Part shown: positions 17,063 through 25,158 of the stretch, one piece after another
Layout of the letters: every line of letters begins with the position of its first letter
Position numbering within the stretch: position 1 is the first letter of the stretch
Assembly: GCA_913061235.1 (NCBI GenBank)
Contig: CAJXTB010000003.1
Coordinates: 124,001-188,000 of the forward strand
Direction of reading: 5' to 3'
Source: an uncultured Pseudomonadota bacterium
GTDB taxonomy: Bacteria; Myxococcota_A; UBA796; GCA-2862545
Length of the DNA: 64,000 bases
Notes under the pieces: generated by a model
What the model was told of the DNA's origin: nothing
Database searches by the model: none
Seen by the model: the letters and a program-made list of their open reading frames with translations, nothing else
Position numbers and translations under genes: made by a program

Positions 17063-18220
17063 GTGTCCAAGCGCGAATCTCTCGGCATCAAGCGACTTCA
17101 CTCCCTGCACTACTACGTGCGTGACCTGGAGCGCATGACGCGCCTGTTCGTTGACCGTCTCGACTTCATTGAAGTCGGCCGGTCGTCCGCAGAACGCACC
17201 GCAGCAGGGCGGCAACAATCTGTCGCCTTTGCCGCTGGCGACGCCGTCTTCACGTTCAGCGCTCCGCTGGACGATACCGCTCGTGCCGCGCGGTTCCTCA
17301 ACAAGCACCCCGAAGGTGTTGGCACCATCGTCTTTGAGGTTGCCGACTGCGACCATGCCCTCAAGGTCATCGAGTCCCGCGGCGGCACCCCCATCACAGA
17401 CGTGCAGACCACTACGGACGACAACGGCACCTTCCGTACGTTCTCCATCACCACTCCCTTCGGTGACACCACCTTCCGATTCGTTGAATCTGAAAAATAT
17501 GATGGCTTGTACCCGGGTTTTGTCAAGACGGCTCCGCGCCCCAATGGCAACAGCTTCGACATCTCGCACATCGACCACATCACCAGCAACTTCCCAACGA
17601 TGGCCCCAGCGTTGTTGTGGATGGAGCACGTTCTTGGCTTCGAACGCTACTGGACAGTCGAGTTCCACACAGACGATGTGGCCGGCGACAGAGACCATGG
17701 CTCTGGACTCAAGTCTATTGTGATGTGGGAGCCCGAGAGTGGCGTGAAGTTCGCCAACAACGAGCCTAAGCGTCCGTTTTTCCGACGCAGCCAGATCAAC
17801 GTGTTCAGCGAAGAACACCGCGGCGCCGGCGTTCAGCACACCGCCCTTGTTGTGAAGGACATCGTGACAAGCGTCCAGACCTTGCGCGAGCGCGGCGTGG
17901 AGTTCATGCCCACTCCCGATACCTACTACGACGCCTTGCCCGAACGCCTGAAGACCTGCGGCATCGGTGAAATCGACGAAGACATTGAAGTCCTGCGCAA
18001 GCATGGTGTTCTGGTCGACGGCGACCAAGACAAAGCGTACATGTTGCAGATTTTCATGAAGGAACAAGCCAGCCAGTTCAACGCACCCGAGGCTGGACCG
18101 TTCTTCTTGGAAATCATCCAACGCAAGGGAGACCAAGGCTTCGGCGCTGGAAACTTCCGTGCTTTGTTCGAGAGTATCGAGCGCCAACAGGTTGCTGAAG
18201 GCAAGGTTTCGCCGTCGTAA
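17063..18220 (+). CDS. hpd: 4-hydroxyphenylpyruvate dioxygenase
   Basis: The Fe(II) enzyme converts 4-hydroxyphenylpyruvate to homogentisate in tyrosine catabolism. The 385-residue product starts at GTG 17063 with GGAGG just upstream and begins MSKRESLGIKRLHSLHYYVRD. Iron ligands are visible in the C-terminal domain: HIDHITSN, GVQHTALVVKDI and FFLEIIQRKGDQGFGAGNF, the last being the hallmark of the family. A longer frame to 16328 has no support and overlaps the channel gene. Homogentisate dioxygenase, the next enzyme, is not encoded in the window, although fahA and maiA are close. Confidence 0.96.
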   Translation: MSKRESLGIKRLHSLHYYVRDLERMTRLFVDRLDFIEVGRSSAERTAAGRQQSVAFAAGDAVFTFSAPLDDTARAARFLNKHPEGVGTIVFEVADCDHALKVIESRGGTPITDVQTTTDDNGTFRTFSITTPFGDTTFRFVESEKYDGLYPGFVKTAPRPNGNSFDISHIDHITSNFPTMAPALLWMEHVLGFERYWTVEFHTDDVAGDRDHGSGLKSIVMWEPESGVKFANNEPKRPFFRRSQINVFSEEHRGAGVQHTALVVKDIVTSVQTLRERGVEFMPTPDTYYDALPERLKTCGIGEIDEDIEVLRKHGVLVDGDQDKAYMLQIFMKEQASQFNAPEAGPFFLEIIQRKGDQGFGAGNFRALFESIERQQVAEGKVSPS

Positions 18221-18311
18221 GCGGGTGGTTAGCTTCGGTGACAACCACACCGCAGGCTACACAACCGAGAATTGTCGGATAGGGTGCCCTGAATTTTGAA
18301 TTGGAGACGAC

Positions 18312-19637
18312 GTGCTACTCGCACTCGCAGCACTGGCTATGGCCAGCGGTACCGCGGATATCGAGCTTCTTCCGCCACTTGCATCAGAGGTCGTTCCCGG
18401 AGTTCCGGAAACAGCCTCAACCGTTCGCGGAATGGTGCGCGTGAATGTTGGGCTCCAGTACGAGCTTGACCCCCTCGTGGCATCGGAAGAGGGCACCGAA
18501 TTCGGCGCCGTCGTCCATCACCGCGTGGGTGGGTTCCTCGCAGCCCAGTTCACCCCAGCAAAGCGTGTGTCCTTGGACATCGCTATTCCCCTGGCTGCCC
18601 AGTTCGGCAACCAGGTGGGCTACCTGTCGGGTGACGGCGTGGGTCTGCAAGATCCCGTGCTTGGCGTGAACTTCGGTCTGCAGAGCAGCGAAGGTTCCGA
18701 CCTCGGCCTGCGTATTGCCCTGTCCGCTCCCATCGGCGCCAAAGAAATGTGGCTCGGTGATGCTGGCGTTCGCGGCACCGTCGCTCTGAACGGTCGTGTC
18801 GGAACCAAGGTCATCGCTGGCTGGGCATTGGGTGCCAACATCCGAGACGCCTCCAACCAAGATGACTTCTTGGCCCTCGGGACCGAGTTCTGGCTCAACG
18901 CCGGCGTTCGCATCCCAATCGGCCAAGTCGAGCCCCTCGTCTTCGTCGCGGGTCGTTCTGGCCTACGCGGCGTCGTAGACGGCAGCCCGACCTTCACTAT
19001 CGAGCCTGGCATTGGCGCTCGCTACAACCTGACCGAAGAGTTCGCCCTGCAAGGCACTGTGGGTCGTGGCGTCACCAAAGGCTACGGCGCAACCGACTTC
19101 CGCGGTCGGATCACCCTCACCTGGCGCAAGGCCCCAGCTCCCGAGCTGCCGCCGATTGTCCAAGTGATCGAAATCGAAGAGCCGCCAGACGAGCTGGTCA
19201 TCCAGTTCGCGCCCGAGCCCGAGCCCGAGCCACCGGCACCACCACCCCGTGTTGAGATTGCACAGCAAGTGGTCTTCGGCATCAACAACGACCTCATCCC
19301 GCCGGCCATGCTGGTGAAGATTGATGAAGTCGCGGCCACCATGCTGGTCAACAAAAACATCGACCACGTGGTCATTGAAGGTCGCGCCAGTGACGAGGCC
19401 TCCTTCGAATACAACTACGCATTGTCCGAACGACGAGCTCGCGCAGTATTCGAAGCCTTGGTCAAGAAGGGCATCCACCCGGACCGCCTGTCCTACCGAG
19501 CAATGGGTGAGGTTCGCGCCGCCGGAACTGCCGACCCTCAAGATCGTATCGTGACCTTCGAAGTCACACGCTATGCTGACACCCCACCTGAAAGGGCGCC
19601 TGTAGCGACACCCTGGAACGGAGCACGCGGACAATGA
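18312..19637 (+). CDS. OmpA-family outer membrane protein
   Basis: A 441-residue outer membrane protein starting at GTG 18312 with GGAG upstream. After a short hydrophobic leader, residues 20-275 alternate in the way of a beta-barrel (many VG/GV turns and aromatic ends such as GRITLTW). A Pro/Glu linker follows (EPEPEPPAPPPR). Residues about 325-430 form an OmpA C-terminal domain, with VVIEGRASDEASFEYNYALS and RRARAVFEALVKKGIHPDRL, which binds peptidoglycan. A Thr/Pro tail ends the protein. The stop overlaps the start of the next gene (ATGA), so the two are coupled. Confidence 0.9.
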   Translation: MLLALAALAMASGTADIELLPPLASEVVPGVPETASTVRGMVRVNVGLQYELDPLVASEEGTEFGAVVHHRVGGFLAAQFTPAKRVSLDIAIPLAAQFGNQVGYLSGDGVGLQDPVLGVNFGLQSSEGSDLGLRIALSAPIGAKEMWLGDAGVRGTVALNGRVGTKVIAGWALGANIRDASNQDDFLALGTEFWLNAGVRIPIGQVEPLVFVAGRSGLRGVVDGSPTFTIEPGIGARYNLTEEFALQGTVGRGVTKGYGATDFRGRITLTWRKAPAPELPPIVQVIEIEEPPDELVIQFAPEPEPEPPAPPPRVEIAQQVVFGINNDLIPPAMLVKIDEVAATMLVNKNIDHVVIEGRASDEASFEYNYALSERRARAVFEALVKKGIHPDRLSYRAMGEVRAAGTADPQDRIVTFEVTRYADTPPERAPVATPWNGARGQ

Positions 19638-20566
19638 TGATTCTACTGCTGACCAGCTTCTTCGCGTTCGCCCAAGACACCGACTGCATGTCAGAGCCAG
19701 CGACGGACATCAACTGCAATGGCGTCGTCTACGAAGACGAGCCTCCCGTTGACCCGACTCTGGACCTGTGTGCCCAAGCCATCGGCCTAAACCCAGATGC
19801 TACAAGCCAAGACTGGTTCTACGACTACGCGTCGTTCGGCTGCCAGTACTACCTAGGCGAGCAAGAAGCAGACGAAGACGGCCTTGGTGGTGGCAATATC
19901 AGCATCTCCAGCGGCCCCGACGCACCCGACCGAAGCGTCACCCTGCTCTGCGACAACTGCCCGGAAGACTTCAATCCAATGCAGGAAGACGTGGACTGCG
20001 ACAACGTTGGTGACCTCTGCGACAACTGTCCAGAGATCAGCAACCCCAACCAGTTTGACGCAGACATGGATGGCATCGGCGACGACTGCGACCTTTGTCC
20101 ACGCATCCCGTCGGACAACTCCGACACAGACGGCGACCTTCGCGGCGACCAGTGCGACAACTGCGTCGACCTGCCCAACCCTCTTCAGGGTGACACGGAC
20201 GAAGACGGCTTCGGTGATGTCTGCGACACCTGCCCCGGCTTGGTCGACCCAGGCCAAGAAGACGAAGACGGCGACGGCCGCGGCGACCAGTGCGACAACT
20301 GCTTGGGCATGCCCAACACCGACCAGTCCGACCTTGACCAGGACGACCTCGGTGACGCCTGCGACTTGTGCCCGGAAGTGTTCAACCGCAACCGGAACCC
20401 TGGCGGAGACGTCGACGGTGACGGTATCGGTGATGCTTGCGACAACGGCTTGACCGTTCACGGCGGAGGCGCTTCCTTCGGCTGTTCCTCTACCGGCTTG
20501 GCCCCAGGCTTGGCACTTGGCTTCGGCTTGCTGATGTTCCCATTGGTTCGTCGCCGCCGCAGCTAA
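19634..20566 (+). CDS. Thrombospondin type 3 repeat protein with MYXO-CTERM-like tail
   Basis: A 310-residue exported protein. A signal peptide (MMILLLTSFFAFAQD) leads to a Cys/Asp-rich region of about six calcium-binding repeats of the form DxDxDGxGDxCDxCP (for example DADMDGIGDDCDLCPRIP and DEDGDGRGDQCDNCLGMP). The C-terminus has a Gly/Ser/Cys patch (GASFGCS), one hydrophobic helix and the cluster RRRRS, which is the tripartite pattern of MYXO-CTERM sorting tails, here with a single cysteine. It is cotranscribed with the OmpA gene and may be surface-anchored. The TAA stop is also the left flanking copy of a target-site repeat of the element that follows. Confidence 0.88.
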   Translation: MMILLLTSFFAFAQDTDCMSEPATDINCNGVVYEDEPPVDPTLDLCAQAIGLNPDATSQDWFYDYASFGCQYYLGEQEADEDGLGGGNISISSGPDAPDRSVTLLCDNCPEDFNPMQEDVDCDNVGDLCDNCPEISNPNQFDADMDGIGDDCDLCPRIPSDNSDTDGDLRGDQCDNCVDLPNPLQGDTDEDGFGDVCDTCPGLVDPGQEDEDGDGRGDQCDNCLGMPNTDQSDLDQDDLGDACDLCPEVFNRNRNPGGDVDGDGIGDACDNGLTVHGGGASFGCSSTGLAPGLALGFGLLMFPLVRRRRS

Positions 20567-20724
20567 GGGCCCGTCTCAAAATAATCGCTCCGTTTCAGCG
20601 CCAATGCATCCGCGATGGCAGCGTTGCTCACCCATCGAAATGACACGTCATTCCCTCGGGTTCGCGCCTTGCCCTCGCGACGCCTCGACACCGAAACCTG
20701 AAGCGCTAATTTTGAGACGCACCC
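20567..20724. mobile_element. 158-bp MITE-like element with inverted ends and TAA target duplication
   Basis: The left end GGGCCCGTCTCAAAATAATC and the reverse complement of the right end, GGGTGCGTCTCAAAATTAGC, match at most positions (19 of 23 over the full ends). Both sides are flanked by TAA (20564-20566 and 20725-20727). There is no transposase inside. Terminal sequence and a three-base TNA duplication are reminiscent of IS5-superfamily elements; the family call is an inference. The left TAA is the stop codon of the upstream gene. Confidence 0.7.
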
Positions 20725-20757
20725 TAACGCACCCCGCACACTGCAGGAGCCCCTCGT

Positions 20758-21810
20758 ATGTCGCTTGATTTACATCGCGTACGGGGGGCTTTGCTGTGTT
20801 CGGCAGTAGGAGACGCCCTCGGCCGCCCGATCAAAGCCATAGAAGTCACCCGTCGCATTCACTTCAAGTACGGCAAAGAGGCGCCAACACGCCTTGCCTA
20901 CAGCGGAGCGGCCCCAGCTCGCGTCACAGACGAGACCCAGCAAGTCCTGTTCGTGGCAGACGGTCTTATTCGGCACCAACTGCACGAAACAGACCGTTCA
21001 ACATCTGTCGTGCACGCCCTGCGCAACTGGCGCCGGACCCAGCGTGGACCTGGCTTGATTCACAGCGATGGTTGGCTCGCCTCTGATAAGCGGCTGTACT
21101 TCAGGCACCTTCCAGAACGCACGACTGAGCTTGCCCTCGACGAAGACGGTCCGACGGAACGCCCAACGCTCGCCCACCCCGTCAATACTAGCGCTGGCCC
21201 TACGGCAATGACCCGAGCGCTCCCGTACAGCATTGTCAGCGCAACCCTCGAAGAGGCCTTCCAGTCCGCCTTCGAAGACGCAGCCTGGACGCACGGAGAC
21301 CCCATCGCGCAGCTCGCTGCTGGGTACTACGCCGCCCTAAACCACGGCATCCTACGCGGTATTCCCTTTGCCCAAGCCATTGAATCCGCCTCCGTTCCGC
21401 TGCTCGCTGCTGAAGGACTAGACGGCCCAATCGGTCGCTGTATTGATGCCGCGAAGCACATCGCCGCTGGTGGCCCACCATCCACCGAGCACCTCGAAGC
21501 GATGGGTGACGCACGCCATGCGGATGCAGCCCTGGCCATCGGGCTGTGCTGTGCCATGTCCGTAGAAGACGGCACGGCGTATGGCTTTGTACGAGCAATG
21601 TGGCGAGCCGTCGCCCATGGGGGCTCATCGGACACCACTGGAGCCGTTGCCGGTGCACTGCTGGGCGGCTTGCTCGGCGTGGACGTTGTCCCACACCCTT
21701 GGCTCATCGATCTCGAGATGCTCGACATCTTGGAAAAGACCGCCAAGGACCTCTTCGCGACAGCGACAAGCCGTCCGTTCAATGAGAGCGACTACCCGCC
21801 GTTTCGGTAA
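20758..21810 (+). CDS. ADP-ribosylglycohydrolase family protein
   Basis: These dinuclear magnesium enzymes remove ADP-ribose from proteins or small molecules. The 350-residue product shows GALLCSAVGDALGRP at the N-terminus, TDETQQV (the usual T-D-D/E-T metal motif) and HGGSSDTTGAVAGALLGG near the C-terminus. The canonical last motif is G-D-x-D-T; here the first Asp is Ser (GSSDT), which could weaken one metal site. ATG at 20758 has AGGAG upstream. It converges on the kinase gene, overlapping it by 19 bases. Substrate cannot be inferred. Confidence 0.88.
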   Translation: MSLDLHRVRGALLCSAVGDALGRPIKAIEVTRRIHFKYGKEAPTRLAYSGAAPARVTDETQQVLFVADGLIRHQLHETDRSTSVVHALRNWRRTQRGPGLIHSDGWLASDKRLYFRHLPERTTELALDEDGPTERPTLAHPVNTSAGPTAMTRALPYSIVSATLEEAFQSAFEDAAWTHGDPIAQLAAGYYAALNHGILRGIPFAQAIESASVPLLAAEGLDGPIGRCIDAAKHIAAGGPPSTEHLEAMGDARHADAALAIGLCCAMSVEDGTAYGFVRAMWRAVAHGGSSDTTGAVAGALLGGLLGVDVVPHPWLIDLEMLDILEKTAKDLFATATSRPFNESDYPPFR

Positions 21811-23774
21811 GCAGGGTTCACGTCGACCATCAAGCGGTCACCGCTAGTGTCGACTGCGCCGGACAACGACGGGTCCTGTCCGGCCCACCAGTCGCGGGCC
21901 CGCTGTTCTGTCCACGCATCTGCGCAGCCATCTCGACGAATCGCGTCAATGACCGCAAACGCATCTGCAGGTCTATCCTTCGGGTCCTTCGCAAGACACG
22001 ACAAGACGAGTGCCTCCAACGACGCTTCTACGCCAGGCACGCGGAGTGACGGCGGAATCGGTGGACTGCTCACCTGCGCCAAGAGGACCTCCTTGACCGA
22101 CCCTCCGAACGGTGGACGACCGACAAGCAGTTCGTAGGCAAGGCATCCCAGCGCGTACAGATCACTCTTCGGAGACGGTGAATACGGCGGTTCAATCAGC
22201 TCAGGGGCCAGGTAGATCGGCGTGCCGATCAAGCCGCCAACCGACGACTCGGGGTCCGACATGGCCACGACCAAACCAAAGTCACACACCTTGGCAACAT
22301 CTGGCACACCGCCGCGCTGGCACAGAATGACGTTGGCCGCTTTGATGTCCCGATGCACCAGCCCGCGCGCATGGGCCTCGGACAACGAACCTGCGACCTG
22401 CACAATGATGTGCGCTACACGTTCCGAACACTGTGGCCCATGGACTTCGATTAGCCCGCGAAGGTCAATGCCCGGCAGATACTCCATCGCGTAGTAAAAG
22501 CGCCCATCTTCGGTTCGGCCAAAGTCGTAGATCTGTACGGTATTCGGGTGCGTCAGCTCCGCAGTCATGCGCACTTCCCGCTCAAAGCGCATGATGGCGC
22601 GCGCCTGACCGGGGTCGCGTAGGACCTTGACTGCTGTAGGCCGCTGAAGCAGACGATGCCGCGCTCGGTACACCGTGCCCATCGCTCCCTGACCCAGCCG
22701 GCCAAACAGCTGGTACTGGCCGAGCTCCTCGGCCACTTCCTGGGCCTTTTGGGCGCGCGTTCGCAGCTCGGCCGAGAGCATGGCCGAGGCTATCAACACC
22801 AGAATCAACAAACACAGCAGTGCAGACAACAGCAACACTGTGGTTCGCAGACGCCTCGCCGGCAGAAAGGCTTCTTGCACATCGAGCTCTGTGGCAAGGC
22901 CTGCCCGCAGCTCCGGCAACCAAGTCCACAGGCCGACAACATCAGTTCCTAGATAAGACTCATAGACGACGGGGGTCCCACTCGGCTCTCCCAGCTGGGC
23001 GGACAGCACCGGCTCGGTCGGCAAGCCATCTGCCGTGGTGAGCCGAAGCTCGAGAGCGCCGCCCGCATTCGTAGGGTCGGAAACCCGCCCATCCGCGAGC
23101 AATGTGGAGGAAAAACGACTGTCGGTCAGTAGCATTCCCTCGTCAGAAAACAGGTAACTCTCGCCACTTTCACCCGGACGCGCCACAGCCAAAATATCGA
23201 ACAGCTCGTCGGCGGGGTCGCCGAGCAAGTGCAGAACGGCAAGCACTGCACCGGCTTGACTTCGAATCGCTGAACTCGCAGCAATACGCCGCTCACCGAG
23301 CGGGCCCCGGAAGGGTGCCGATATGGCAGTACCGCGGGTTTGAACGTCGACTGATGCGGTCTCAATAACCGTACCGGCCAGCTGACCACGCTCCCAGGCA
23401 GCATCACTCGAGGCACGGACGGTGCCATCTAGGTGGGTGAGCAGGAACTGGTCAAAGCCAAAAAAACCGCCTGCTGCCTCGCATCTCCGACTAATCTCGG
23501 CCAGGTTCTCTGCACCGACCTCCCCTTCTGGGTCAGCGACGAACCTGCGAACAGGAGGTGCGACATAGGTCGCAACACTCCCCACAGCATCGGACTGGCG
23601 GCGGGACCACAACAACAAGGATGCGACGTCACTCGAGTGCACGGCTCGTAGATGAACGGCCGTGGAGTCCCGTATGGATTGCTCCACGACTGAAACCGCC
23701 CACACTCCGAGCCCGACAAAACCGAGCAGGAGGATGGACCCGAGGGCGACGAGGATGAGGCGCGTACGGGGCAT
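21792..23774 (-). CDS. Membrane Ser/Thr protein kinase with N-terminal Cache-like sensor
   Basis: A 660-residue transmembrane kinase. A first membrane helix lies at 5-28, followed by about 280 extracytoplasmic residues with Cache-type features (RRIAASSAIRSQAGAVLAV and GESGESYLFSDEGMLLTDSR). A second helix is at 312-332. The kinase domain starts near 353: GRLGQGAMGTVY loop, Lys383 in AVKV, HRDIKAAN with Asp476, DFG at 498-500, and APE. Catalytic residues are intact, so it should be active and sense an external ligand. Most bacterial kinases carry the kinase domain first; here the order is reversed. It ends next to the ADP-ribosylglycohydrolase and lies upstream of polysaccharide genes. Confidence 0.93.
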   Translation of the reverse strand: MPRTRLILVALGSILLLGFVGLGVWAVSVVEQSIRDSTAVHLRAVHSSDVASLLLWSRRQSDAVGSVATYVAPPVRRFVADPEGEVGAENLAEISRRCEAAGGFFGFDQFLLTHLDGTVRASSDAAWERGQLAGTVIETASVDVQTRGTAISAPFRGPLGERRIAASSAIRSQAGAVLAVLHLLGDPADELFDILAVARPGESGESYLFSDEGMLLTDSRFSSTLLADGRVSDPTNAGGALELRLTTADGLPTEPVLSAQLGEPSGTPVVYESYLGTDVVGLWTWLPELRAGLATELDVQEAFLPARRLRTTVLLLSALLCLLILVLIASAMLSAELRTRAQKAQEVAEELGQYQLFGRLGQGAMGTVYRARHRLLQRPTAVKVLRDPGQARAIMRFEREVRMTAELTHPNTVQIYDFGRTEDGRFYYAMEYLPGIDLRGLIEVHGPQCSERVAHIIVQVAGSLSEAHARGLVHRDIKAANVILCQRGGVPDVAKVCDFGLVVAMSDPESSVGGLIGTPIYLAPELIEPPYSPSPKSDLYALGCLAYELLVGRPPFGGSVKEVLLAQVSSPPIPPSLRVPGVEASLEALVLSCLAKDPKDRPADAFAVIDAIRRDGCADAWTEQRARDWWAGQDPSLSGAVDTSGDRLMVDVNPAYRNGG

Positions 23775-23801
23775 TTGGGCGGAATACCACGTACTCCGTC
23801 C

Positions 23802-24581
23802 CTAGTCGTGCATGGAAGTGTACAGGCCCAGCCGGGCGCGCACGACCTTGCTGATAAAGCCACCATGCTCCACAACATTTCGGCGCATTAGCCGTGATGG
23901 GTCCTGGGCCAAACGGTGCAGCCACTCCAATCCTAGGTCGCCAAGAGCAGGCGGCGTCCGACGCGCCACATTGGCCACCACAGAAAAGCTCCCGCCAACG
24001 CCCATGGAGAACCCAGCCTGCAGCGCCGATTGGTGCGCATGTAGGAACACCTCCTGCCGTGGCGTGCCCATCGCTACAAACAGCAGGGCTGGCTTGGCGT
24101 CGCGAATCTGTGCAACGACGGCCTGCTCGTCGTCAAAAAACCCATGGTGGTACCCCGCCAACTGCAACGTTGGGTAGGCGTGCCGCAGCTTGTTCGCGAC
24201 CGCCGCCACAACGGGCTCACGGTCGCCCAACAGGAAAATCGGCCAGCCACTGTTCGCGGCAAGGCGCACGAGTTGGAGGAACAGTGCAATGCCGGTCACC
24301 CGTGGCGGAACGACCTGTCCGAGCATCTTCGCCGCCCACAACACCCCCGCACCATCCGCGCTGATGATGTCGGAGGAGCGGACCGCCTGACGAAGCGCCG
24401 AGTCGTGGTGCATGCGATTCAACTTCGCGGCACTGACACAGCTATGACGAAGGGAAACCCTGGTTTCAATCGCCTGACGCACGCGTTGCACCGTCGCATC
24501 CATGTCCAAGACATCGACAGGACACCCGAGTACCGAGATTCGAGAGGCAGTGGCCATACGCGGCGTTATCGTCTCACGCAT
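23802..24581 (-). CDS. WecG/TagA/CpsF family glycosyltransferase
   Basis: These enzymes add N-acetylmannosamine-type or similar sugars to undecaprenyl-linked precursors. The 259-residue product has ISVLGCPVDVLDMD, IISADGAGVLWAAKMLG, RVTGIALFL, GWPIFLLGD, LLFVAMGTPRQE and MGVGGSFSVVANVARR, all family motifs. The start is either the ATG at 24581 or the one at 24557; the shorter avoids overlap with the divergent gene. It lies just upstream of the kinase gene in transcription order (28-bp gap) and near an O-antigen ligase, suggesting exopolysaccharide synthesis. Confidence 0.92.
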   Translation of the reverse strand: MRETITPRMATASRISVLGCPVDVLDMDATVQRVRQAIETRVSLRHSCVSAAKLNRMHHDSALRQAVRSSDIISADGAGVLWAAKMLGQVVPPRVTGIALFLQLVRLAANSGWPIFLLGDREPVVAAVANKLRHAYPTLQLAGYHHGFFDDEQAVVAQIRDAKPALLFVAMGTPRQEVFLHAHQSALQAGFSMGVGGSFSVVANVARRTPPALGDLGLEWLHRLAQDPSRLMRRNVVEHGGFISKVVRARLGLYTSMHD

Positions 24582-25158
24582 GACAATGGTGCACCGATTG
24601 CGACGCCGATGGCACTTGGCCCGCGCAGCTATGACAGCCGAGCCTACCGTACGTACATGGTGGTTCGTTGTTGGGGAAGACCCGCTGGCGGTCGAGCGCG
24701 TGGCAGGGATGCTGACCGTACGTGAAGCGGCGTCTGCAGTCCCCTTTCCATCCTGTGACTACCAAGACGAGCTGGCGCGCCCCTCGACACATCGACACGT
24801 GCACACCTGGGGAATGGAGCCTGTTCACTACGCGCTTGAGGCGGACGACCTTGGCGTGAACCCGGCTCGGCTGCGCAGACAATGGGCTCAACATGCATCG
24901 AACGGTGCAGCTTTGATCGTTGCCGACCCCGTCAATAGCTTGCGTATCCCTTGGTTGCACAAGCACTTTGCACACGCTCACTTCGTGCATGCAACCCTGC
25001 CTGAGCAAGACGCCATTGCCTGGACCCGAGCGCGGTCTGGCCTGCCCCAGCCCATGGCTCATGAGCACGTGCACCGCATCCGACGCATTCTGCTCAATGA
25101 CCTGGCCGCCGTGCCTCACGAGACACTCACTCCGTCGATGCCGGCAACGCCGCTGTGA
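24580..25158 (+). CDS. Divergent sulfotransferase-like protein
   Basis: A 192-residue protein that I recognise only weakly. The segments LRRQWAQHASNGAALIVADP, RIPWLHKHFAHAHFVHA and PEQDAIAWTRARSG look like the second half of Sulfotransfer_3-type enzymes (the x-D-P-x strand and the R-D-P-like ligand region). The N-terminal strand WWFVVGEDPLAVERVAG stands where a PAPS-binding loop (usually G-x-P-R-S-G-T) should be, but the loop residues are missing. The start is uncertain: ATG at 24580, 24586 or 24631. It overlaps the convergent O-antigen ligase gene by 32 bases. It may modify a polysaccharide or be inactive. Confidence 0.55.
   Translation: MTMVHRLRRRWHLARAAMTAEPTVRTWWFVVGEDPLAVERVAGMLTVREAASAVPFPSCDYQDELARPSTHRHVHTWGMEPVHYALEADDLGVNPARLRRQWAQHASNGAALIVADPVNSLRIPWLHKHFAHAHFVHATLPEQDAIAWTRARSGLPQPMAHEHVHRIRRILLNDLAAVPHETLTPSMPATPL

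Noticed and set aside
16823-18250. Long open frame (475 codons) on the minus strand across hpd
   Set aside because: It is antisense to hpd, which has all catalytic motifs. The antisense product has no recognisable domain and low-complexity Val/Asp content typical of shadow frames in GC-rich DNA.
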